Program-made: the position numbers and the translations under genes
In this document: one piece after another, positions 13,539-19,648 of the stretch
Layout: every line of letters starts with the position of its first letter
Numbering within the stretch: position 1 is the first letter of the stretch
Notes under the pieces: model-generated
What the model was told of the DNA's origin: nothing
Databases searched by the model: none
Seen by the model: only the letters and a program-made list of their open reading frames with translations
IMG/VR virus record: IMGVR_UViG_3300010430_006925
Coordinates: 1-24,905 of that record
Length of the DNA stretch: 24,905 nt
Reading direction: 5' to 3' (one strand)
DNA from: a virus

Positions 13539-13567
13539 AAAAATCTAATATTTTTAGATTTTGTCAA
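13539..13567 (-). promoter_or_regulatory. leftward early promoter
   Basis: On the minus strand a consensus TTGACA -35 (13567-13562), a 17-bp spacer that covers most of the operator, and a weak ATTTTT -10 (13544-13539). The predicted start is about 13532, at the ATG of the first gene. Confidence 0.55.
13542..13560. promoter_or_regulatory. left operator, 19-bp palindrome
   Basis: AATCTA, seven bases, then TAGATT, with arms that extend to AAAATCTAA/TTAGATTTT. It sits directly downstream of a TTGACA -35 of the leftward promoter, so a bound repressor would block it. The same arms and spacing recur at 15541-15559. Confidence 0.75.
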
Positions 13568-13606
13568 GGTCGCGAAGCTTAGGTCGTCCATTTTTCTTAG
13601 ACTGGG

Positions 13607-13612
13607 TACAAT
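13607..13612 (+). promoter_or_regulatory. -10 element of the repressor gene
   Basis: TACAAT, one base from consensus, ends 6 bases before the repressor ATG at 13619. The -35 position (TCGTCC) is poor, as in activator-dependent promoters such as lambda PRM. Initiation would fall at or next to the start codon. Confidence 0.45.
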
Positions 13613-13618
13613 CAGGCT

Positions 13619-13936
13619 ATGAAAGAAAAATCGAGAATCAAGAAGTTTGCGGACATATCAAATCGCCTGCGCGCGGTCCGAGAGTTCTATGGAATGAAGA
13701 GCAAAGAGTTCGCAGAACAGGCGGACGTCTCGCCTAAATCCTACTCTCAGTGGGAGTCTGGCGACTTTCGAATTTCCATCGATGGAGCGATCAAAATACA
13801 GTCCCGGTACGGGATCTCCCTCGACTTCATATACACCGGAAGGCTGGACACATTGCCCATCAAAATGGCAAGCGCAGTTGCGTCCAGCCCCCTGCTCAAG
13901 AACACCAAAGCATCTACGGTGAACCCGGAAAGCTGA
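13619..13936 (+). CDS. XRE/C1-type repressor
   Basis: A 105-aa Cro/C1-type helix-turn-helix protein: ISNRLRAVREFYGMKSKEFA, then EQADVSPKSYSQWESGDFRIS. A following segment with SLDFIYTGRLDTLP is typical of small alphaproteobacterial XRE proteins. It lacks a long cleavable C-terminal (LexA/CI peptidase) domain, so induction would not be by RecA-driven self-cleavage. It lies next to the left operator and is transcribed away from the leftward operon, the position of a prophage repressor. No clear Shine-Dalgarno; probably leaderless. Confidence 0.75.
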   Translation: MKEKSRIKKFADISNRLRAVREFYGMKSKEFAEQADVSPKSYSQWESGDFRISIDGAIKIQSRYGISLDFIYTGRLDTLPIKMASAVASSPLLKNTKASTVNPES

Positions 13937-14007
13937 GCAGCTTCAATAATCAAATCAATCTGTTCTTCTGTCATGTTCAGTCCCTTCCCCCCCTCTCAAA
14001 ACGAGAC

Positions 14008-14035
14008 ATTGCAACACACGCAATTGTTGTGCAAT
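14008..14035. promoter_or_regulatory. palindrome/promoter before the second regulator
   Basis: ATTGCA (14008-14013) and TGCAAT (14030-14035) are perfect outer arms of an imperfect 28-bp palindrome. TTGCAA (14009-14014), 17 bp, CAATAC (14032-14037) gives a promoter on top of it. Its arms differ from the AATCTA operators, so a different protein, perhaps the 14073 product itself, may bind here. Confidence 0.5.
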
Positions 14036-14048
14036 ACTTTGGAGGTTG

Positions 14049-14072
14049 ATGTACGATTTTTTGGATTTTTGA
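14049..14072 (+). CDS. possible 7-codon leader ORF
   Basis: ATG at 14049 preceded by GGAGG encodes MYDFLDF and stops immediately before the regulator's ATG at 14073. The Shine-Dalgarno gap is only 3 bases, shorter than usual. The 14073 gene has no Shine-Dalgarno of its own, so reinitiation from this tiny ORF is conceivable. Confidence 0.25.
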   Translation: MYDFLDF

Positions 14073-14804
14073 ATGCCGACAGTCCACGACAAGATCAGAC
14101 AGCTCATGCAAGACAGGGGCCTGAACGAGAGGCAGCTGGCCGCGATGGCCGGCATCAAATACACGACCTTCAACAGCGCCCTCAACAACAACCGAAAACT
14201 TTCGTTTGAAACTATCGACGCTATATCTGGCGCCACCGAAGTAGATATCCGCTACTTCTCACGAAACTCACCATCGCTATCGCTCGCCGGGACCGGGGAA
14301 GATCCGGTGCAGAAAAAGGCAATGGAGATCCTGGACAAGGCCCTCCAAACCGCCACCCGAAAGGCCGCATACCACGGCAGCGCCATATCCCTGGAAACAT
14401 TTCTCGATTGGTGGTTTGCAAATAACGGGCGCCTTGAAGGTTTCGGACAGCTATCGCCCTTTGTTGATCTATTCCACAAACCCACCACCGAAACGCTTCA
14501 GATCCAACCACGCAAGACCGCGCCGAACAGCCTGGCAAGTATTTGCTTTGACGTAACCAACCCGGACCAGTTGAAGCAAACGCTCGACGGCTTCAGCGAA
14601 ACCGCCAATCGACAACTGGTTGAGGCACACCTTGAAGCCATCAAGCGAGGCGAGCCAATTCTGACTCACCCACGCCTCGATGAGACCCTGCGCGACGGTT
14701 CCCGCTTCACGCGCACCTACCGCCGCGTCCTGGCGCCAGTGACCCTAGCGGACGGCACGGTCCTCGTCGCCAATTATTCGCAAGACCTTCAACCGGCACC
14801 CTGA
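14073..14804 (+). CDS. HTH regulator with possible PAS-like C-terminal domain
   Basis: A 243-aa protein. Residues 1-60 form an XRE helix-turn-helix (VHDKIRQLMQDRGLNERQLA, AGIKYTTFNSALNNNRKLS). A linker and helix follow (KKAMEILDKALQTATRKAAY). The last 100 residues end in FTRTYRRVLAPVTLADGTVLVANYSQDL, the pattern of alphaproteobacterial PAS-like sensory domains (R-R-x-L-x-P at a strand). It may sense a small molecule or redox signal and control lysogeny or other genes. It converges with a GNAT gene and overlaps it by 16 bp at the 3' ends. The domain call is tentative. Confidence 0.6.
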   Translation: MPTVHDKIRQLMQDRGLNERQLAAMAGIKYTTFNSALNNNRKLSFETIDAISGATEVDIRYFSRNSPSLSLAGTGEDPVQKKAMEILDKALQTATRKAAYHGSAISLETFLDWWFANNGRLEGFGQLSPFVDLFHKPTTETLQIQPRKTAPNSLASICFDVTNPDQLKQTLDGFSETANRQLVEAHLEAIKRGEPILTHPRLDETLRDGSRFTRTYRRVLAPVTLADGTVLVANYSQDLQPAP

Positions 14805-15478
14805 CCACCGACCTCCAGGTCCGAGAGAAGCACGTGCTCCAACTCCTTCCGAGGCGCTCCCACCCACCACTCCGTACTACTCCTGACGGTCGGTTCGGGC
14901 GCCGCCCATTTCTGCGCATTCGGGAGGCTCTGAGTGAACCCATACACCTGATCCAACCGCGCGCGCTTGTGACGGTCAGGAATAAACGCGTACACCCAAT
15001 CAACGTCCCAGTTTAGTATCGCCAAGACGTTCACTAGGCGCATAAACGCCTCCAGCCGCCGAACCCGACCACGGCTTTTCTCATCGAATGTCAGCTCCCC
15101 GATATATGCCAGTCGGCCCGCCATTTTCTCAGCCAAAGGTTGCGCCACCCACTCAATGGCAGCACCCCCTGCGTTCGGAAAATGGTGCTTTGAAACTCGG
15201 CACTGATAGTCTGAAAACTTCTCCCGCCCGATATCCTGGACCATCGCGGCAACGCCCCCAACGCGCCTCCCGTTCTCTATTAGAAACAGCCAGAACGCCG
15301 TTCTCTCGGTGTGATCGACGCGCTCGATAGAAAAGCCCGGCATCTGAAAATTTCGACCGACCTCCGATGCCGCAGCCGGTACTGCCTCGAAATCAGTGAA
15401 GTACTCCAACTCACACCCGGCCTCTTCGATCCTGCGCAAGTAAAGCGCAGCCACCTCCAACAATTTCAGCTTTTGCAT
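14789..15478 (-). CDS. GNAT-like acyltransferase
   Basis: A 229-aa protein with the outline of a GNAT fold. WLFLIENGRRVGGVAAMVQD is a strand-turn-strand like motif D. IGELTFDEKSRGRVRRLEAF contains the beta strand and an R-x-x-R/G-type acyl-CoA pyrophosphate loop. VDWVYAFIPDRHKRARLDQVYGF resembles the last strand-helix. LuxI-type invariant residues are not evident, so an AHL synthase is not claimed. Its ATG (15478) has GAGGAA upstream; transcription would start within the right operator region. It is convergent with, and overlaps, the HTH-PAS-like gene. Substrate unknown; a modified protein, antibiotic or signal are all possible. Confidence 0.55.
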   Translation of the reverse strand: MQKLKLLEVAALYLRRIEEAGCELEYFTDFEAVPAAASEVGRNFQMPGFSIERVDHTERTAFWLFLIENGRRVGGVAAMVQDIGREKFSDYQCRVSKHHFPNAGGAAIEWVAQPLAEKMAGRLAYIGELTFDEKSRGRVRRLEAFMRLVNVLAILNWDVDWVYAFIPDRHKRARLDQVYGFTQSLPNAQKWAAPEPTVRSSTEWWVGAPRKELEHVLLSDLEVGGQGAG

Positions 15479-15510
15479 TTCATTTCCTCACCAATACCCC
15501 CGCGCAAGCG

Positions 15511-15529
15511 AGGCTAAATTTTTTAGACT
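15511..15529. promoter_or_regulatory. degenerate third operator
   Basis: CTA, seven bases, TAG (15514-15526) with flanks that match 9 of the 12 arm bases of the AATCTA-N7-TAGATT operator. Its centre is 30 bp from that of the right operator, about three helical turns, which would allow cooperative binding. It overlaps the likely -10 of the leftward GNAT promoter. Confidence 0.45.
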
Positions 15530-15536
15530 TTTTTCC

Positions 15537-15564
15537 TTGCAATCTAAATTTTGTAGATTATTCT
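15537..15564 (+). promoter_or_regulatory. rightward early promoter
   Basis: TTGCAA (15537-15542), 16 bp, TATTCT (15559-15564). The spacer is filled by the right operator, so repressor binding would exclude RNA polymerase. The predicted start is about 15571, giving a leader of about 75 bases before the first gene at 15647. Confidence 0.55.
15541..15559. promoter_or_regulatory. right operator, 19-bp palindrome
   Basis: AATCTA-N7-TAGATT, identical in both arms to the left operator at 13542-13560, in the -35/-10 spacer of the rightward promoter. The two sites bracket the repressor, second regulator and GNAT genes at about 2 kb. Confidence 0.75.
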
Positions 15565-15646
15565 CCTCTACAGAGACGCAAGATTGCGCACACGAATACT
15601 AGATCACATCAGCAGGCAGTGTCCACGAAGCCGAAAGAGTTGAGCC

Positions 15647-16024
15647 ATGAACATTCCAGCCGACATCCCAACACCACCTGACGCCCCGATCCTGGCGGCG
15701 CTCAAGGATCCGGTGGTGCAAACCTACAGCACCATTGAGGGGCGCTATCGTGGCTGGACCTATGTGGTCCACCGCAAGGAAGAAGGTCACGCCCGGTTTG
15801 ATCACTATGCGGTCTGCGGCTCAAAGGTGGTCGAGATCGATTACACCAGCCGTTCGCTGATCCCGTTTCTGGCCTTCCAGTGGCTCGTGCAGATGGACTT
15901 CCCGACGCGCCACGATCTGCCGCACTGCTCCCATTTCGATCTGCCTTTCATGAACGCCCCGCTCCGAGCGCAGGAAGTCGAGCGCATGTGGCTCTGGAAC
16001 CGCGTCAAAGATCTAGCGGCCTGA
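15647..16024 (+). CDS. first gene of the rightward operon (125 aa), unknown
   Basis: An unrecognised 125-aa protein. A Pro-rich N-terminus (ADIPTPPDAPILAALKD) leads to a beta-rich section (YSTIEGRYRGWTYVVHRKEEG) and a Trp/Phe-rich C-terminus. No HTH or catalytic motif. It is the first cistron after the right operator, a position often held by antirepressor, Cro or host-takeover proteins, but its sequence fits none of these. The ribosome binding site is weak (AAAGAG). Confidence 0.6.
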   Translation: MNIPADIPTPPDAPILAALKDPVVQTYSTIEGRYRGWTYVVHRKEEGHARFDHYAVCGSKVVEIDYTSRSLIPFLAFQWLVQMDFPTRHDLPHCSHFDLPFMNAPLRAQEVERMWLWNRVKDLAA

Positions 16025-16080
16025 ACACTCCCCCCGCGCTGTTTTGGGAGACACCATCCCATCCTCGCAGCGCGCACCTC

Positions 16081-16131
16081 GGCGGGCGGAAAAGACCACC
16101 ACTCACAACAACAATCGGAACTCCGCCCGCC
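16081..16131 (+). promoter_or_regulatory. GC hairpin upstream of the 16157 gene
   Basis: GGCGGGCGGA (16081-16090) pairs perfectly with TCCGCCCGCC (16122-16131) around a 31-base, A/C-rich loop. It is followed by ACTTTTCTTTCGAGAGGAAC, so the same element ends next to the ribosome binding site. The long unstructured loop could bind a protein. Confidence 0.55.
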
Positions 16132-16156
16132 ACTTTTCTTTCGAGAGGAACACCCC

Positions 16157-17230
16157 ATGAAGGACCAAGTTGAAACAGACGCCCCTGAGAAAGAGGACAC
16201 CGGCTCCACGGATCTGATCGTCCTGCCCAAGAAGACTGATCTTGCCAGCTACTTCCATGGCACCGGCGGCAAGAAGGAAGACCAGGGTATCCCGCAACTG
16301 ATGGACATGATCGAGGCGTCCTTGAAGGGCGTCACCCATGACGTTTCCACCGCAAAAGGCCGGAAGGCCGCGAAGTCTTTGGCCAGACAGGTTTCCAGTT
16401 CCAAGACAGTTTTGGAGGAGGTCCGCAAGGAAATCACCGAGGAGTGGCGCGCCAAGACCAACAAGGTGAACGCCGCAGGCAAGATCGCTGTCGAGCGCCT
16501 GGACGCGCTGCGGGACAAGATCAAGGGTCCGGCCGAGGAAGCAGAGAAACAGGAAGCCGAGCGGGTCCGGAAGATCCTCCTGCGCATGGATGCCTTCGAC
16601 ACCAGCGTTCTGAGCGCCCACGACAGCAGCGCCGAACTGAAAGCCAAGATCGAACAGATCGAAGCGATCGAGGTGGATAGCAGCTTCGAAGAGCACGAGG
16701 CCGATGCCCGGGTTCAGAAGGCTGCGGCTTTGGACAAGTACCGGTCTGACCTTGGCATTGCCGAGGCGCGGGAAGCGCAGGAGGCGGAGCTGGAGCAGCT
16801 GCGCCGCGAGAAAGCCGAACGCGAGGCCAAAGAGGCCGAGGAAAAGGCCGCGAAGGAACGCGAGGAGCATGAGCGCGCTGAGAAGGAACGGCGCGAGAAT
16901 GAGAAGCGTGAAGCCGCCGAGCGGGCCGCCAAGGAAGCCGAGGAGAAGGCTGCCCGGGATAAGGCCGAGGCGGAAGAGCGCCATCGCCTGCAGCTGGCGG
17001 CTGCCGAAGCCCGGGAACTGGAGGCCGTCGCAGCTGAGCGCCAGCGCATCGCTGATGAGGAGCGCGCCAAGGCGGAAGCCGAAGCCAAGCGCAAAGCCGA
17101 TGCCGAACACCGCGCGAAGATCACCGCTGAAATCGTGGCCGCCATCACAAACCTGCAGCCTGCGGGCTGGGAACCTCTGATCGACGCGATGATCGACGGC
17201 AAGATCCCACATGTGAAGGTCTGCCTGTAA
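16157..17230 (+). CDS. coiled-coil phage protein (357 aa)
   Basis: A 357-aa protein dominated by a charged coiled coil. The N-terminal 160 residues contain amphipathic helices (KGRKAAKSLARQVSSSKT, KTNKVNAAGKIAVERLDALR). Residues about 200-325 are a nearly pure Glu/Lys/Arg/Ala helix of the type in TolA or phage scaffold-like proteins, and the last 30 residues are a small conserved cap (PAGWEPLIDAMIDGKIPHVKV). Proteins like this often precede recE/recT in phage early operons (DUF1351-like). A structural role in recombination is possible but unshown. The ATG follows AGAGGAA. Confidence 0.7.
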   Translation: MKDQVETDAPEKEDTGSTDLIVLPKKTDLASYFHGTGGKKEDQGIPQLMDMIEASLKGVTHDVSTAKGRKAAKSLARQVSSSKTVLEEVRKEITEEWRAKTNKVNAAGKIAVERLDALRDKIKGPAEEAEKQEAERVRKILLRMDAFDTSVLSAHDSSAELKAKIEQIEAIEVDSSFEEHEADARVQKAAALDKYRSDLGIAEAREAQEAELEQLRREKAEREAKEAEEKAAKEREEHERAEKERRENEKREAAERAAKEAEEKAARDKAEAEERHRLQLAAAEARELEAVAAERQRIADEERAKAEAEAKRKADAEHRAKITAEIVAAITNLQPAGWEPLIDAMIDGKIPHVKVCL

Positions 17231-17255
17231 TCCGCGCCAGCGGATGGACCGGAGA

Positions 17256-17292
17256 GCGTGGTGAAAGTTGGTCCTTGAAGCACAGACCACGC
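17256..17292 (+). promoter_or_regulatory. hairpin upstream of the DnaQ-like gene
   Basis: GCGTGGT (17256-17262) pairs with ACCACGC (17286-17292), with a further GGTC/GACC pair inside. CACGAAAGG and the ATG at 17345 follow. It fits the recurrent leader pattern. Confidence 0.45.
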
Positions 17293-17344
17293 CACCCTGG
17301 GCACGGCGACGAGAAAAGGCCCAACCCACGAAAGGTAAGACAAA

Positions 17345-18082
17345 ATGGATTTGCTTGAAATCAATGCCCGCCTGGTCCGCGTCATCGACTATGAAACTAC
17401 CGGCACGCCGGAAGATGAAAACGCTGAGATCATCGAGTTTGGCAGCGTTGATGTGTGCTTGGATACTCTTTGCATTTCTGATGGCTGGACATCGCTAGCG
17501 AAGCCATCCGGCCAGATCCCCCCCGTCACCATGGCGGTTCATCACATCACAGACGATGACGTAGCGAACGCGCCCAGCCCCAGCGATTTATGGGGCGAGT
17601 TTTGGGGCGGCTGCGGCAAGGAGGACATTGCAGCCGCTCACAACGCAGATTTTGAGAAGCATTTCCACGATGGCGCAGGCAGACCATGGATCTGCACCTA
17701 CAAATGCGCTCTGGTGGTCTGGCCGGATGCGCCAAGCCACGGCAACCAGGCTCTTCGTTATTGGCTCGGCATCGACAAATCACACCCCGACTTTGACACC
17801 GCTAAGGCCATGCCTCCACACAGGGCGCTGCCGGATGCCTATGTGACGGCTCACATTCTGGTCGAGCTTCTGAAGGCCCGCACGGTGGATGAGCTGGTGA
17901 ATATCTCGAAGTATCCAGCCCTCCTGCGCACCCTACGTTTCGGAAAACACAAAGGCACCAAGTTCGAGGACGCCCCTTCGGATTACCTCACTTGGATCCG
18001 GGACAAGAGCGATCTGGATGAGAACACCAAGTTCACCGCTTCATACTGGCTCAAGCGTCGTGCCGCAGGTGGTGCGCAATGA
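17345..18082 (+). CDS. DnaQ-like 3'-5' exonuclease with DUF3820-like C-terminus
   Basis: A 245-aa protein. It has the DEDDh exonuclease motifs: D15 and E17 in VRVIDYETTG, VHHITDDDV (66-73), AHNADFEKH (D102), and HRALPDAYVT (H159, D164). The C-terminal LRFGKHKGTKFEDAPSDYL (197-215) with SYWLKRR is the small DUF3820-like domain often fused to phage DnaQ-type exonucleases. It would trim DNA 3' ends for phage recombination or repair. AAAGG precedes the ATG, and its stop overlaps the next small ORF as ATGA. Confidence 0.9.
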   Translation: MDLLEINARLVRVIDYETTGTPEDENAEIIEFGSVDVCLDTLCISDGWTSLAKPSGQIPPVTMAVHHITDDDVANAPSPSDLWGEFWGGCGKEDIAAAHNADFEKHFHDGAGRPWICTYKCALVVWPDAPSHGNQALRYWLGIDKSHPDFDTAKAMPPHRALPDAYVTAHILVELLKARTVDELVNISKYPALLRTLRFGKHKGTKFEDAPSDYLTWIRDKSDLDENTKFTASYWLKRRAAGGAQ

Positions 18083-18189
18083 CCCGCAGCAACCTCATTG
18101 ATCTGGACCTGATTGTCGTTCGCCTCACAGAAAAGGCTGTGCTGGCGGAGTTCCCGTTCATTGCGGCCTGTGCCGTGGGGTACGTGTGA
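18079..18189 (+). CDS. 36-aa ORF coupled to both neighbours
   Basis: A 36-residue frame starting MTRSNLIDLDLIVVRLTEK. Its ATG overlaps the exonuclease stop as ATGA, and its TGA overlaps the next ATG as TGATG. The double coupling supports translation. It could be a remnant of a longer small gene; no function is evident. Confidence 0.4.
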   Translation: MTRSNLIDLDLIVVRLTEKAVLAEFPFIAACAVGYV

Positions 18190-18683
18190 TGCGCGGTTTT
18201 GCTTGTGTAGGCCTCTTTCGCCCAAAAACATCCGAGAATGTTGGCGGAGTTCTGCGGGCGGCTCATTGCTATGGTGTTGCCCAAGTCAACATCCATGGCG
18301 CCCGTGGCAAGGCCTTGTCTCACCAGTGCAATACGACAATGGCTCATCGGCACATCCCAACCTTCATTGTCGATGACGTGCTCCAGTACGTCCCATACGA
18401 CTGTCAGGTTGTGGCTGTGGATCTGTGCGATGGAGCAGAACCTCTTACTAGTTTCCAACACCCGCAGCGCGCCATGTACGTGTTCGGCCCAGAGGATGGC
18501 ACGCTAGGAAAGCGGCACACCGACCGCGCGCAGCATACCGTTTTCATTCCCACAAGGGGTTGCATGAACTTGGCCGCCGCAGTGAATGTGGTTCTCTATG
18601 ACCGCTTGCTGAAATCAGGCCGGTTCGATGCCCCCTATGAGCGTCACGCCAGCAGTGATCAATACGTGAGGGGGGCAGAATGA
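18189..18683 (+). CDS. SpoU/TrmH-like RNA 2'-O-methyltransferase
   Basis: A 164-aa SPOUT-family protein. It shows the three SpoU motifs in order: ENVGGVLRAAHCYGV (motif 1, N17 and R23), AMYVFGPEDGTLGKR (motif 2, E102), and FIPTRGCMNLAAAVNVVLYD (motif 3, N127, with Cys where Ser is usual). It therefore likely methylates a ribose 2'-O in tRNA or rRNA. The length equals a minimal SPOUT domain, as in TrmL. The ATG at 18189 overlaps the preceding stop. Such a gene is not a usual part of a phage recombination operon and may help maintain translation in infected cells. Confidence 0.8.
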   Translation: MRGFACVGLFRPKTSENVGGVLRAAHCYGVAQVNIHGARGKALSHQCNTTMAHRHIPTFIVDDVLQYVPYDCQVVAVDLCDGAEPLTSFQHPQRAMYVFGPEDGTLGKRHTDRAQHTVFIPTRGCMNLAAAVNVVLYDRLLKSGRFDAPYERHASSDQYVRGAE

Positions 18684-19648
18684 CCCCCGAGATCCGCACC
18701 CTTGCCCCCGGCGAGAAGATCTCGGAACCGGGTTTCTACAACATCTCGCTTGATGTGCATCACAGCCAGTGCTGCGACGAGTTCTGCGTGACGAGCGGCG
18801 TCCTGCGCCGGATGCAGATCGACACCCCAGGCGATGTCTGGGCGTTCCATGACGATAACCCGGAACGCTGGGAGCGGGAGGAGACGGACGCGCTGCGCCT
18901 TGGCCGCGCCATGGCGGCTTTTGTCGAAGGCGGGGTCGAGGAGGTGGAAAAGCACTTCTACGTGCTGCCCGACAGCCGCCCGCAGCGGCCCACACGGCAG
19001 CAGCTTAACGCGATCAAGGAGGGTCGTGGCTCCAAGTCAGCGATGGCCTCTCTCGCGTTCTGGCGGGAGGCGGACACGGATCCTCGTGAACATATCACTG
19101 AACACCAGATGAACCTGATCTGTGACATGGGCCGCGCCCTGGCCAAAGACCCGATGGCGGCCGCGCTTTTGGGCGGGATCCCCGAGGTCACGATGGCATG
19201 GAAGGACGAGCACACCGGTATCTGGTGCCTGTCCCGGCCCGACCAGATCTCATTCGATGGGTATGCCGGCGATTACAAGAAAATCAGCCCCCAAGGCGCG
19301 ACCTTCGATCATGCGCTCTGCTACCGCGCGATCAAGAAGCATCGGTATGACATGCAGATGAGCTTCGCCCATGAGGGGTTTGAGCAGCTGACCGGAAATC
19401 AGCCGCAGGCAGTTGGCCTGATCTTCCAGTCCGACCGGCGCCCGCACTTCTGCATCCCGGTCGAGATCCCTGAGGAAGAGATCGAATTTGGCCGCTTCTA
19501 CAACCACCGGAGCCTCTGGCGGATCAAGGAATGCTTGGACAGCGGCCATTGGCCTGAGCCCGGCGAACATCCCGGCATCTTCCATTGGTCCGACGAAGAG
19601 CGCGAACGGATCCTTGAAGAAATGAATATGGAAGGCACAGCCCCATGA
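18680..19648 (+). CDS. RecE-like PD-(D/E)xK exonuclease
   Basis: A 322-aa nuclease of the RecE/DUF3799-like PD-(D/E)xK type. ALRLGRAMAAFVEGG (residues 71-85) matches the helix before the core. GIPEVTMAW supplies the first acidic strand. LSRPDQISFDGYAGDYKKI (residues 185-202) gives the R-P-D and D-x-K catalytic pair. It would digest dsDNA 5' to 3' and hand 3' tails to the RecT-like annealer encoded next. Both junctions are ATGA. MTPEIRTLAPG at the N-terminus has no evident signal. Confidence 0.85.
   Translation: MTPEIRTLAPGEKISEPGFYNISLDVHHSQCCDEFCVTSGVLRRMQIDTPGDVWAFHDDNPERWEREETDALRLGRAMAAFVEGGVEEVEKHFYVLPDSRPQRPTRQQLNAIKEGRGSKSAMASLAFWREADTDPREHITEHQMNLICDMGRALAKDPMAAALLGGIPEVTMAWKDEHTGIWCLSRPDQISFDGYAGDYKKISPQGATFDHALCYRAIKKHRYDMQMSFAHEGFEQLTGNQPQAVGLIFQSDRRPHFCIPVEIPEEEIEFGRFYNHRSLWRIKECLDSGHWPEPGEHPGIFHWSDEERERILEEMNMEGTAP

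Noticed and set aside
13619-13936. RecA-cleavable CI/LexA-type repressor
   Set aside because: The protein is only 105 residues and has no Ala-Gly cleavage site or Ser/Lys peptidase domain.
14789-15478. LuxI-type acyl-homoserine lactone synthase
   Set aside because: The GNAT-like outline is visible, but the Arg, Trp and acidic residues invariant in LuxI cannot be lined up, so only a general acyltransferase is called.
16103-17329. Open frame of 408 codons on the minus strand
   Set aside because: It is the complement of the coiled-coil gene. Its Leu/Phe/Gly repeats are the reverse reading of Glu/Lys/Ala codons, and no promoter or ribosome site precedes it.
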